Source of the DNA: JBGMEA01 sp041447245
Lineage (GTDB): Bacteria; Bacillota; Clostridia; Eubacteriales; Anaerofustaceae
Assembly (NCBI GenBank): GCA_041447245.1
Contig: JBGMEA010000018.1
Span: 1-5,650 of the forward strand
Direction of reading: 5' to 3'
DNA: 5,650 nucleotides
Part shown: piece after piece, positions 1-5,627 of the stretch
How positions within the stretch are numbered: the first letter of the stretch is position 1
How the letters are laid out: every line of letters starts with the position of its first letter
The notes under the pieces: generated by a model
Database searches by the model: none
What the model saw: the letters and a program-made list of their open reading frames with translations, nothing else
What the model was told of the DNA's origin: nothing
Made by a program: the position numbers and the translations under genes

Positions 1-10
1 AAACAAAAAC

Positions 11-38
11 CCCGGAGAAATTCCCCGGGAAATTTTTT
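11..38. terminator. Probable intrinsic terminator, possibly bidirectional
   Basis: CCCGG at 11-15 pairs with CCGGG at 25-29 across a 9-nt loop, with a possible U·G pair (10/30) on the minus-strand transcript. Read on the minus strand the stem is followed by a T-rich run (complement of 1-9, eight T's broken by one G), just past the methyltransferase stop at 52-54, so it would end the leftward S-component/methyltransferase transcript. Read on the plus strand, the stem is followed after three A's by six T's (33-38), so it may also end a rightward gene coming from outside the window. The stem is short (5-6 bp), hence moderate confidence. Confidence 0.6.
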
Positions 39-51
39 CTTCCTAAAATTC

Positions 52-639
52 TCACACGTTTCTTGCGCACACCAGATACATCTCTTCGTTGTCGATGAGA
101 ATCTCTTCTCTGAGCCCGCAGTGCGTCATCATGTCCATCATCACCGTCGCGCGCGGCAGCTTGTCCTCTTTCACCGCATCATCGCATTTGCTGTGATGCG
201 CGTTGATCTCATCTCTGCTGTTGCTGTGAATCACCGCAAGCCTCCCGCCTTCGGCAAGCAGCGCGGATAACCCTCTGATCGCTTTTGCCTTGTCGGGAAA
301 ATGCGGAAACATTGAATAACAGACGATGAAGTCGAACCGCTTGTCCCCGAACGGATAAACGAGCGCGTCGTCCGCGAGAAACGTTACCTGCGTGTGGGCA
401 AACTTTCGTTTCGCGACCTCCACCATTTTCTCCGCCACATCGATTGCCGTGATGTTCGCGCTGTCCGTCAGGCTCATAAGAATGGGAAGCAATACGCCCG
501 TTCCCGTGCCCACATCCAGCACCGTGTCGCCTTGTTTGATGCCGAGCAGCCCCACCAAAAGCTCCGCTTTGATGAGATTGTGTTTGGTCACTTCGTCCCA
601 CTGCTCCGCCATTTCGTTGAAAAAGTCTTTCTGATCCAT
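52..639 (-). CDS. Class I SAM-dependent methyltransferase, substrate unknown
   Basis: A 195-residue cytosolic protein with the Rossmann-type methyltransferase fold. Motif I is VLDVGTGTG at residues 40-48 (SAM glycine-rich loop), the acidic residue ending strand 2 is D67 in ITAID, followed by the LADDA segment around 88-92 that usually contacts the adenine, and motif IV-like FDFIVCYSMFPHF at 102-114. LLAEGGRLAVIHS (about 127-139) is the usual strand 5 'GG.L' turn. The length suits a single-domain enzyme of the Methyltransf_11/25 (UbiE-like) group. No substrate domain is present, so the acceptor cannot be named; the family covers quinones, small metabolites and others. The ATG at 639 is preceded by AAAAGGGG about 10 nt upstream. 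It lies 25 bp after the ECF S-component gene with no terminator between, so the two are probably cotranscribed, which suggests a shared cofactor or vitamin theme (inference). Confidence 0.9.
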   Translation of the reverse strand: MDQKDFFNEMAEQWDEVTKHNLIKAELLVGLLGIKQGDTVLDVGTGTGVLLPILMSLTDSANITAIDVAEKMVEVAKRKFAHTQVTFLADDALVYPFGDKRFDFIVCYSMFPHFPDKAKAIRGLSALLAEGGRLAVIHSNSRDEINAHHSKCDDAVKEDKLPRATVMMDMMTHCGLREEILIDNEEMYLVCARNV

Positions 640-664
640 ACCCGAGATACCCCTTTTATTACGA

Positions 665-1180
665 CTACTGGATGTTTCTTGCCAGCTTTGTTTTTTTCAG
701 CATCAGTCCCGCGGGCAGTCCCAGTGCGATGCCCACCGCGTTGAGAATGATTTCCGCCGGCACGTTCGCGAACGGCGCGATCCAGTTGCCGTATATAATC
801 ACTTCCGCCATGTAATATCCGCCGACATCAATGATCATCGCAAGAATGAACCCGATCACAGCGAAAAGCGTTTTGTGGGTCGGTCGGTTGATCATCTTCG
901 CCAGCACGAAAACCTGCAGAAAGCGGATCACAAACGTGAACGGAGACCACATCGTCCATCCTCCGATGATGTCGTACATCGCCATGCCGAGTGCCACGGA
1001 AAGCGCTCCGTAGACGGGAGGCAGCATGAACACCACCGCCACCGCCATGGCGGCTCCCAAATGCACCAGACAGCCCTTCGTATTGACGATCGGCACGGTG
1101 AAATTGATGGTGGTAAAAATGAAAGTAGCGGCCGCTATGACGCCGCAGTAGGGAAGATAACGGACGAATGATTTTCTCAT
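665..1180 (-). CDS. ECF transporter S component (substrate-binding membrane subunit)
   Basis: A 171-residue, very hydrophobic protein with about six membrane segments (roughly 10-28, 38-56, 58-75, 83-98, 105-126, 141-162) and a basic tail. The first segment is alanine-rich (AAAT), as is usual where S components meet EcfT. The middle part, ntkGclvHLGaa...PPVYGALSVALGMAMYDIIGGWTMWSPFTFVIRFLQ (about 33-88), follows the pattern of the ECF-type riboflavin-transporter S family (PF07155-like): G-x-x-x-x-LG, then G-A-x-x-x-x-x-G-x-x-x-x-D-x-x-G-(G/Y)-x-x-W-x-P-x-T. That family includes proteins for several vitamins, so the ligand stays open. No EcfA or EcfT gene is nearby, so it presumably shares a central EcfAAT module coded elsewhere (group II arrangement). 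The start is supported by AAAGGA (1187-1192) 6 nt upstream and by the promoter at 1219-1247. Confidence 0.85.
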   Translation of the reverse strand: MRKSFVRYLPYCGVIAAATFIFTTINFTVPIVNTKGCLVHLGAAMAVAVVFMLPPVYGALSVALGMAMYDIIGGWTMWSPFTFVIRFLQVFVLAKMINRPTHKTLFAVIGFILAMIIDVGGYYMAEVIIYGNWIAPFANVPAEIILNAVGIALGLPAGLMLKKTKLARNIQ

Positions 1181-1186
1181 AAAGGT

Positions 1187-1192
1187 TCCTTT
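1187..1192 (-). promoter_or_regulatory. Ribosome binding site of the S-component gene
   Basis: On the minus strand AAAGGA lies 6 nt before the ATG at 1180. The predicted transcript start is only some 20 nt further upstream, so the leader is about 30 nt and leaves no room for a riboswitch. Confidence 0.8.
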
Positions 1193-1218
1193 GCTGTCTT
1201 TGTTAATGTTTTTGTTTT

Positions 1219-1247
1219 ATTATAGCCTTTTTTTCGGGAAATGTCTA
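1219..1247 (-). promoter_or_regulatory. Sigma-A-type promoter for the S-component/methyltransferase unit
   Basis: On the minus strand the -35 box TAGACA (1242-1247, 5 of 6 consensus) and a perfect TATAAT -10 box (1219-1224) are separated by exactly 17 bp that include a run of seven A's. Transcription should start near 1211-1213, about 30 nt before the start codon. Such a consensus-like promoter suggests basal, rather strong expression. Confidence 0.85.
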
Positions 1248-1301
1248 CGGCGTAATTTTCACTGTTTTTTGCGAAATTTTTAGGTTTTTCGGCTAAAAAT
1301 C

Positions 1302-1310
1302 TGATATACT
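1302..1310 (+). promoter_or_regulatory. Extended -10 promoter for potABCD
   Basis: TGATATACT is an extended -10 element (TGn at 1302-1304, TATACT at 1305-1310, 5 of 6 consensus). No good -35 box is found at 16-18 bp (the stretch there is T-rich, around 1281-1289), which an extended -10 can offset. Transcription would start near 1317, giving a leader of about 100 nt to potA. A GATAAT at 1315-1320 is a weaker alternative -10. Confidence 0.55.
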
Positions 1311-1326
1311 TGGTGATAATGTGAAT

Positions 1327-1390
1327 CAGTGTGCCGCCGGACGGCGCACTGCTGTTCCGAATGCGTGCCGAAGGGGTTCGGCGCTGACAG
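1327..1390 (+). promoter_or_regulatory. Structured leader of potABCD: two tandem hairpins
   Basis: Hairpin 1: 1327-1336 pairs with 1342-1351 (10 bp, one U·G at 1332/1346) round a CCGGA loop. Hairpin 2: GCCGAA at 1367-1372 pairs perfectly with TTCGGC at 1377-1382 round a GGGG loop, can extend by U·G and G-C at its base, and may be enclosed by CTGT (1352-1355) with ACAG (1387-1390). A second CCGAA at 1357-1361 could compete for TTCGG at 1377-1381, so two exclusive folds are possible. No T-tract follows either stem, so these are not standard terminators. The potA Shine-Dalgarno (1408-1414) is outside both stems. A regulatory role in polyamine response is inference only. Confidence 0.5.
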
Positions 1391-1407
1391 TCCAAACGCA
1401 TGAAGAC

Positions 1408-1414
1408 GGGGAGG
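1408..1414 (+). promoter_or_regulatory. Ribosome binding site that sets the potA start
   Basis: GGGGAGG lies 3 nt before the ATG at 1418. The spacing is short, but the in-frame ATG at 1400 has no Shine-Dalgarno and would add MKTGRQ, which is not typical of PotA N-termini. The 1418 start is preferred. Confidence 0.65.
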
Positions 1415-1417
1415 CAA

Positions 1418-2458
1418 ATGGAAAAAAATATCATTGAAGTCAAAAACCTGACCAAAGAATTTGATTCGGAAGTGGTCGTCAATCATATCAACTTTACGAT
1501 TGCCGAGCGGGAGTTCGTTACGCTGCTCGGACCAAGCGGATGCGGGAAAACCACCATCCTGCGGATGATCGCGGGCTTCGAGAAGCCCACCGAGGGCGAA
1601 ATTCTGTTTTATGATCGGGTCATCAATGATATTCCGTCTTACAAACGCGAAGTCAATACGGTCTTTCAGAATTACGCGCTGTTTCCGCATATGAATGTAT
1701 ACGAGAACGTCGCGTTTTCTTTGAATCTGAAAAAAACAAAAAAAGAAATCGTCCGCGAACAGGTGACCGAACTGCTGAAAATCGTGAATCTCGCGGGCTT
1801 TGAAAAGCGGGATGTTTCTTCCCTGAGCGGAGGGCAGCAACAGCGGGTTGCCATTGCCCGCGCTTTGGCGAACGAACCGAAAGTGCTGCTGCTTGACGAA
1901 CCGCTCAGCGCGCTCGACCTGAAACTGCGAAAAGAAATGCAGGTGGAGCTCAAACGCATTCAGCAGCGGGTCAACATCACCTTTGTTTATGTGACGCACG
2001 ATCAGGAGGAAGCGCTCAGCCTTTCCGACAAAATCATCGTTATGCGCAGCGGAGAAATCCAGCAGCAGGGCACGCCGACCGACATCTACAACGAGCCCGT
2101 CAATCGCTATGTCGCCGACTTCATCGGCGAGAGCAACATCCTCGACGGAGAGATGGAACGGGATTTCGAAGTGAGTTTTCTCGGCAAAACTTTTGCCTGC
2201 GTCGATCCGCGCTTTCCCGAAGATACCCGCGTGCGCGTGGTGATCCGTCCCGAAGATCTCGCGTTCTGTCCCGCGGACGGCGCGAAACTGACCGTGGACA
2301 TCCGTTCTGTCCTCTTTAAGGGCGTACATTACGAATACATCGCCGATCATGACGGCGTTTCCTTTATGATCCATTCCACCGACTTTGTGGAAGTCGGAAA
2401 ACGGATCGGGCTCGATTTCGATCCCGACGACATCCACATCATGAGGTATGAGGAATGA
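1418..2458 (+). CDS. potA: Spermidine/putrescine ABC transporter ATP-binding protein PotA
   Basis: The 346-residue ATPase that drives polyamine import on the cytoplasmic side of the PotBC channel. All ABC motifs are intact: Walker A GPSGCGKT (38-45), Q-loop Q84 in TVFQNYALFP, signature LSGGQ (136-140), Walker B VLLLDEP (156-162), D-loop SALD (164-167) and switch histidine H194 in VTHDQEEAL. The C-terminal 110 residues form a TOBE-type regulatory domain, with VVIRPEDL around 274-281. The family is shared with other MalK/CysA-like importers, but the neighbouring permeases and PotD-like receptor settle the polyamine call. An in-frame ATG at 1400 would add six residues; 1418 is chosen because of GGGGAGG just upstream and the standard opening IIEVKNLTKEF. 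Its stop overlaps the potB start (ATGA), so translation is probably coupled. Confidence 0.95.
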   Translation: MEKNIIEVKNLTKEFDSEVVVNHINFTIAEREFVTLLGPSGCGKTTILRMIAGFEKPTEGEILFYDRVINDIPSYKREVNTVFQNYALFPHMNVYENVAFSLNLKKTKKEIVREQVTELLKIVNLAGFEKRDVSSLSGGQQQRVAIARALANEPKVLLLDEPLSALDLKLRKEMQVELKRIQQRVNITFVYVTHDQEEALSLSDKIIVMRSGEIQQQGTPTDIYNEPVNRYVADFIGESNILDGEMERDFEVSFLGKTFACVDPRFPEDTRVRVVIRPEDLAFCPADGAKLTVDIRSVLFKGVHYEYIADHDGVSFMIHSTDFVEVGKRIGLDFDPDDIHIMRYEE

Positions 2459-3285
2459 AAAAGACGAAAATCCTCGGCTACCCGTACGTCTTCTGGATGG
2501 CGCTGTTCATCCTCTTTCCGATGGTACTGATGATGATTTACGCCTTCACCGTAAGCGACGCGACGGGGATGCGGTTTTCTCTCGAGAACATCCGCGAGTT
2601 TTTCACTCCGATCTATCTGAACGTCTTTCTCAAATCGCTTGAACTCGCGCTCATCAGCACGGTGCTGTGTCTGGCGCTCGGCTACCCGATGGCGTTTCTT
2701 ATCAGCCGCATGGAGCCGAAAAAACGCAACTTCTTTCTGATTCTCGTGATTCTGCCGACGTGGATGAACTTTCTTCTGCGCACGTATTCCTGGATGAATA
2801 TTCTCGGCAAGAACGGAATCATCAACAAGCTGCTGGAACTATTGAACCTGCCCGCAGCCGATCTGCTTTACAACAACGGCGCGGTGCTGCTCGGTATGAT
2901 TTATAACTTTCTGCCGTTTATGATTTATCCGATTTATTCGATTCTCGTGAAAATCAAACCCAGCTATCTCGAAGCCGCCATGGATCTCGGCGCAAGCAAA
3001 GGCAGGGCGTTCTTCAAAGTGACGCTGCCGCTTTCCGTGCCCGGCATCATTACCGGCATCACCATGGTCTTTATGCCCGCGGTGAGCACGTTCGTCATTC
3101 CAGATCTGCTCGGAGGCGGACAGAGCGTATTGATCGGAAACGTCATCCAGACACAGTTTCTGGTCTCCGGCGACTGGAATTTCGGTTCCGCCCTCTCGGT
3201 CATCATGATGTTGGTGATTCTCATCGCCATGCGCATTATGAACCGGTTTGATTCCACCGACGACAAGGAGAACGCGCTATGGTAA
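2455..3285 (+). CDS. potB: Spermidine/putrescine ABC transporter permease PotB
   Basis: A 276-residue inner (cytoplasmic) membrane permease, one half of the polyamine channel. About six membrane segments are visible (roughly 11-31, 61-83, 92-110, 133-154, 196-215, 244-262). The EAA loop that docks on the ATPase is at 173-192: EAAMDLGA followed by KVTLPLSVPGI. The N-terminal YVFWMALFILFPMVLMMIYAF and the RTYSWMNILGKNGIINKLL segment (109-128) are typical of PotB rather than PotC. The start overlaps the potA stop by 4 nt (ATGA), with GAGGAA just upstream (2450-2455) reaching into the overlap; translation is likely reinitiated. The end overlaps potC by 7 nt. Length is normal and no defects are seen. 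Confidence 0.94.
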   Translation: MKKTKILGYPYVFWMALFILFPMVLMMIYAFTVSDATGMRFSLENIREFFTPIYLNVFLKSLELALISTVLCLALGYPMAFLISRMEPKKRNFFLILVILPTWMNFLLRTYSWMNILGKNGIINKLLELLNLPAADLLYNNGAVLLGMIYNFLPFMIYPIYSILVKIKPSYLEAAMDLGASKGRAFFKVTLPLSVPGIITGITMVFMPAVSTFVIPDLLGGGQSVLIGNVIQTQFLVSGDWNFGSALSVIMMLVILIAMRIMNRFDSTDDKENALW

Positions 3286-4064
3286 AATTCTTCAAACGCA
3301 CGTATCTCTTTCTGATTCTGTTTTTCCTGTACGCACCGATTGTGGTGCTTGCGGTATACTCGTTCAACGCGTCCCGCACGAGCAAAGTCTGGGGCGGATT
3401 CTCTCTGCAGTGGTACGTCTCTCTGTTTCATAACGGACAGATTATGACGGCGCTTTATTACACGCTGTTGGTGGCGGGTTTGGCCTGCGTCATTTCCACG
3501 CTGGTCGGAACGGTGTCCGCCATCGGCATTTACACCATGAAAGACCGCAGCAAGAAACTGCTCTTGAATGTGAACTATCTGCCCGTCATCAATCCCGACA
3601 TCGTCACGGGGATCTCGCTGATGCTGGTGTTCTCCGTCTTTACGATTCAGGCGGGGCTTGTGACGATGCTGATCGCGCATATCACTTTCTGCATTCCGTA
3701 TGTCATTTTGTCGGTGCTGCCGAAACTCAAGCAGATGGATCGCCACCTTGTGGAGGCCGCCATGGATCTCGGCGCGACGCCGCTGTATACGCTGCGTCAC
3801 ATCATCATACCCGAAATCAAACCCGGCATCGTGACGGGTGCCCTGCTTGCCTTCACGCTCTCCATCGATGATTTTGTCATCAGTTTTTTCAACACGGGCG
3901 GAGGGGTGACCAACCTGTCCATATACATATATTCCGCCGCAAAACGGGGGATCAGCCCGGAAATCAACGCGCTGTCCACCATTATGATTCTCACCGTTAC
4001 ACTGCTTCTGATTGTCATCAACAGAAGAGCAGATAAAACTCAGACAGAGAAAGGGGATAGATAA
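3279..4064 (+). CDS. potC: Spermidine/putrescine ABC transporter permease PotC
   Basis: A 261-residue second permease of the polyamine importer. Membrane segments lie roughly at 8-29, 57-85, 100-121, 123-146, 183-204 and 231-248. The EAA loop is at 149-168 (EAAMDLGATP...IIIPEIKPGI). LSIDDFVISFF at 194-204, with the downstream IYIYSAAKRGISPEINALST, is a hallmark of PotC as opposed to PotB. The ATG at 3279 is preceded by AAGGAG (3265-3270) at 8 nt and overlaps the end of potB, so the two are tightly linked. In some Clostridia potC and potD are fused; here they are separate genes, with the potD start immediately after the potC stop. Intact. Confidence 0.94.
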   Translation: MVKFFKRTYLFLILFFLYAPIVVLAVYSFNASRTSKVWGGFSLQWYVSLFHNGQIMTALYYTLLVAGLACVISTLVGTVSAIGIYTMKDRSKKLLLNVNYLPVINPDIVTGISLMLVFSVFTIQAGLVTMLIAHITFCIPYVILSVLPKLKQMDRHLVEAAMDLGATPLYTLRHIIIPEIKPGIVTGALLAFTLSIDDFVISFFNTGGGVTNLSIYIYSAAKRGISPEINALSTIMILTVTLLLIVINRRADKTQTEKGDR

Positions 4065-4067
4065 TTG
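4051..4067 (+). promoter_or_regulatory. Ribosome binding site and TTG start of potD
   Basis: AAGGGG (4051-4056) precedes the TTG at 4065-4067 by 8 nt. The TTG directly follows the potC TAA (4062-4064). No ATG lies near in this frame before the signal peptide, so TTG is the only sensible start and also gives a classical MKKI signal opening. Confidence 0.8.
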
Positions 4068-5105
4068 AAAAAAATATCACTCATTGCGGTATTCCTTCTG
4101 ATGCTTTCGGTAATACCGTCCGGCTGTGCATCCGATAAAGCCGTGCTTTATGTGTACAACTGGGGAACCTACATGGACGAGAGCGTCAACAAGGAATTCG
4201 AAAAAGCCTACAACTGCAAAGTGGTTTACGAAACATACTCTTCCAACGAGGAAATGTACACCAAGCTCAAAAACGGAAACGTAACCTACGACGTGGTGTT
4301 TCCCTCGGATTATATGATCGAGAAAATGATCGGCGAAGACATGCTTCTGCCGCTTGATTACGAGAACATTCCGGAATTTTCCAACATCGACACCGATTTG
4401 CTGAATAAATCGTTCGACCCGGACAACACTTATTCCGTGCCGTATTTCTGGGGCACGGTCGGGATTCTCTACAACAAAACGATGGTCAGCGAACCCGTGA
4501 CGAGCTGGAGCGCGCTCTGGGATGAACAATATAAGAATGAAATTCTCATGTACGACAGCCAGAGGGATTCGCTCGCCGTCGCGCTCAAACTGCTCGGCTA
4601 TTCCATGAACACGAGAGACGAAGCGCAGATTGCTCAAGCGGAGCAACTGCTCATCGATCAGAAGCCGCTGGTGCTGGCGTATGTGACCGACACGGTCATC
4701 GATATGATGATCGGAGAGGAAGCGGCGCTCGCCGTGGTTTACTCGGGTGATGCGGTTTACTGCATGGAAGAAAACCCCAATCTGGCATATGTGGTGCCCG
4801 ACGAAGGCAGCAACGTATGGTATGACAATGTGGCGATTCCGTCCTGCTCTCAGAACAAAGAACTTGCGGAAGCCTACATCAATTTTCTCTGCACAAATGA
4901 TGTTTCCATGAAAAATACCGAGGAAGTGGGTTACACCTCTGCGAATCAGAATGTGCTCAACGATCTGAGAACCGAAGACTGGGCGAACAACAATGCGTAC
5001 TTCACGCCGCAGGATGTGGTGGATCGCTGTGAAATTTTCAAAGACCCGGGCAATTTCGTTTCGGTGTATGCCGATGCGTGGGAACGGGTGAAGGCGTCGA
5101 ATTAA
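4065..5105 (+). CDS. potD: Spermidine/putrescine-binding lipoprotein PotD
   Basis: A 346-residue extracellular receptor that captures polyamine and hands it to PotBC. A lipoprotein signal peptide (KK at 2-3, hydrophobic 4-17) leads to C21, the likely lipid anchor; the lipobox is IPSGC, with a proline at -3 where L, V or I is usual. The mature part is the two-lobed PotD fold: YNWGTY (31-36), YDVVFPSDY (75-83), YSVPYFWGTVGILYN (123-137), DSQRD (164-168), AVVYSGDA (223-230), VWYDNVAIP (251-259), EVGY (287-290). Aligned by eye with E. coli PotD, the ligand residues W34, Y37, S83, Y85, D168, W255, D257 and Y293 correspond to W33, Y36, S81, Y83, D164, W252, D254 and Y290, while W229 becomes Y226 and E171 falls at R167. 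A polyamine ligand is well supported; putrescine versus spermidine is not resolved. Last gene of the operon. Confidence 0.94.
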   Translation: MKKISLIAVFLLMLSVIPSGCASDKAVLYVYNWGTYMDESVNKEFEKAYNCKVVYETYSSNEEMYTKLKNGNVTYDVVFPSDYMIEKMIGEDMLLPLDYENIPEFSNIDTDLLNKSFDPDNTYSVPYFWGTVGILYNKTMVSEPVTSWSALWDEQYKNEILMYDSQRDSLAVALKLLGYSMNTRDEAQIAQAEQLLIDQKPLVLAYVTDTVIDMMIGEEAALAVVYSGDAVYCMEENPNLAYVVPDEGSNVWYDNVAIPSCSQNKELAEAYINFLCTNDVSMKNTEEVGYTSANQNVLNDLRTEDWANNNAYFTPQDVVDRCEIFKDPGNFVSVYADAWERVKASN

Positions 5106-5123
5106 ATAAGAGGCTGAAACAGA

Positions 5124-5158
5124 GAACCCGCACCTCGGTGCGGGTTCGTTTATTTATT
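5124..5158 (+). terminator. Intrinsic terminator of the potABCD operon
   Basis: A perfect 10-bp stem (5124-5133 with 5138-5147) with a CTCG loop is followed by a T-rich run (GTTTATTTATT, 5148-5158). It begins 18 bp after the potD stop. On the minus strand no T-tract follows, so it acts rightward only. Confidence 0.93.
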
Positions 5159-5201
5159 GGGATGATCGTTGTTGATATTATTTTTTTCAATCCGAATGTA
5201 G

Positions 5202-5222
5202 GGAACGCGTATTACGCGTTCC
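5202..5222. repeat. Perfect 9-bp inverted repeat with 3-nt loop
   Basis: GGAACGCGT (5202-5210) and ACGCGTTCC (5214-5222) are exact complements round ATT. No T-tract follows on either strand, so it is not an ordinary terminator. It lies between the pot terminator and the predicted structured RNA and could be an operator or a stable hairpin; its role is unknown. Confidence 0.8.
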
Positions 5223-5261
5223 GTGCGATGCGTTTCGTACAGTTTGGATGTTCGTTGTTTG

Positions 5262-5267
5262 TATGAT
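5262..5267 (+). promoter_or_regulatory. Weak candidate -10 box before the structured RNA
   Basis: TATGAT matches the -10 consensus at 5 of 6 positions and would start a transcript near 5274, where the predicted RNA structure begins. No convincing -35 box lies 16-18 bp upstream (CAGTTT-like sequence only). Confidence 0.25.
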
Positions 5268-5270
5268 TGT

Positions 5271-5627
5271 GATGAATCAATAGGTGAGATGTCGGATTGC
5301 CGACAGCAACCCGCTATAAGGTGATTCGCTCCGCAGGCTACGCTCATGAAGGGCACGAGATATTAATCGAGTATGAAGTTGAGTAAGCCCTTCAAAAGCG
5401 GGAGAAAACGTAACCAAACGATTGCATCGCAGGGACTGTCAGCCTGCACAATTCAGACAAACATCGCCTCGACGCATAATGGTTCGCAGTCCGTTTCAGT
5501 CAGCAGAAAAAGATATGCGCTCGCCTCTGTTTGTTGCTGAATTGTTTCGGGACATTACGATGCTTGCAATCAAGTTTGGAAACGCCCCGAACCGTTCGTG
5601 GCGGAATGCGGTGGATTGATTTGATTG
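5271..5627 (+). ncRNA. Candidate large structured non-coding RNA, family not assigned
   Basis: No coding potential is evident, yet complementary segments are dense. Helices seen: TGTCGG/CCGACA (5290-5295/5300-5305); GCAGGCT/AGCCTGC (5333-5339/5441-5447) enclosing TGAAGGGC/GCCCTTCA (5347-5354/5387-5394), itself extended by CGCT/AGCG (5341-5344/5397-5400); CGAT/ATCG (5419-5422/5426-5429); a 16-bp helix 5448-5463/5528-5545 with one 2-nt bulge, capped by CGCATA/TATGCG (5473-5478/5514-5519); TTCGGG/CCCGAA (5546-5551/5586-5591). Several helices abut without a gap, as in coaxial junctions. Possible closing pairings are 5274-5279/5322-5327 or 5275-5281/5615-5621. The plus strand is favoured because the unpaired stretches are A-rich (5394-5419, 5504-5513). 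I see no signatures of RNase P RNA, tmRNA or SRP RNA. A raiA-motif-type RNA is one possibility to test. Both ends are approximate and the RNA may continue beyond the window. Confidence 0.55.

Noticed and set aside
1327..1382. Leader hairpins as transcription attenuators
   Set aside because: Neither stem is followed by a T-tract, so a classical intrinsic terminator is not supported.
1280..2437. Long open reading frame on the minus strand opposite potA
   Set aside because: It lies wholly antisense to potA and its upstream region, has a histidine/phenylalanine-rich composition typical of a mirror frame, and no known domain is recognisable.
2964..3800. Long minus-strand frame across potB and potC
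   Set aside because: Antisense to two intact permease genes; rich in R, H and Q as expected from the complement of membrane-protein codons; no start signal.
4077..4646. Minus-strand frame opposite potD
   Set aside because: Mirror of a well-supported gene, with no recognisable domain or ribosome binding site.
5078..5266. Short plus-strand frame running from the end of potD through the terminator
   Set aside because: It overlaps the potD end, reads through the terminator stem and has no family resemblance.
5150..5356. Minus-strand frame of 68 codons over the 3' region
   Set aside because: It lies in the region of dense RNA pairing and no convincing ribosome binding site or domain is seen; any conservation here would more likely reflect the RNA.
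5422..5619. Plus-strand frame of 65 codons over the 3' region
   Set aside because: Covers the predicted helices, has no ribosome binding site and an unlikely amino-acid composition.
5271..5627. RNase P RNA, tmRNA, group I or group II intron
   Set aside because: The GAGGAAAGUCC-like P4 core of RNase P, the tRNA-like ends and tag frame of tmRNA, and the intron core motifs (including a domain V-like hairpin) were looked for and not found.
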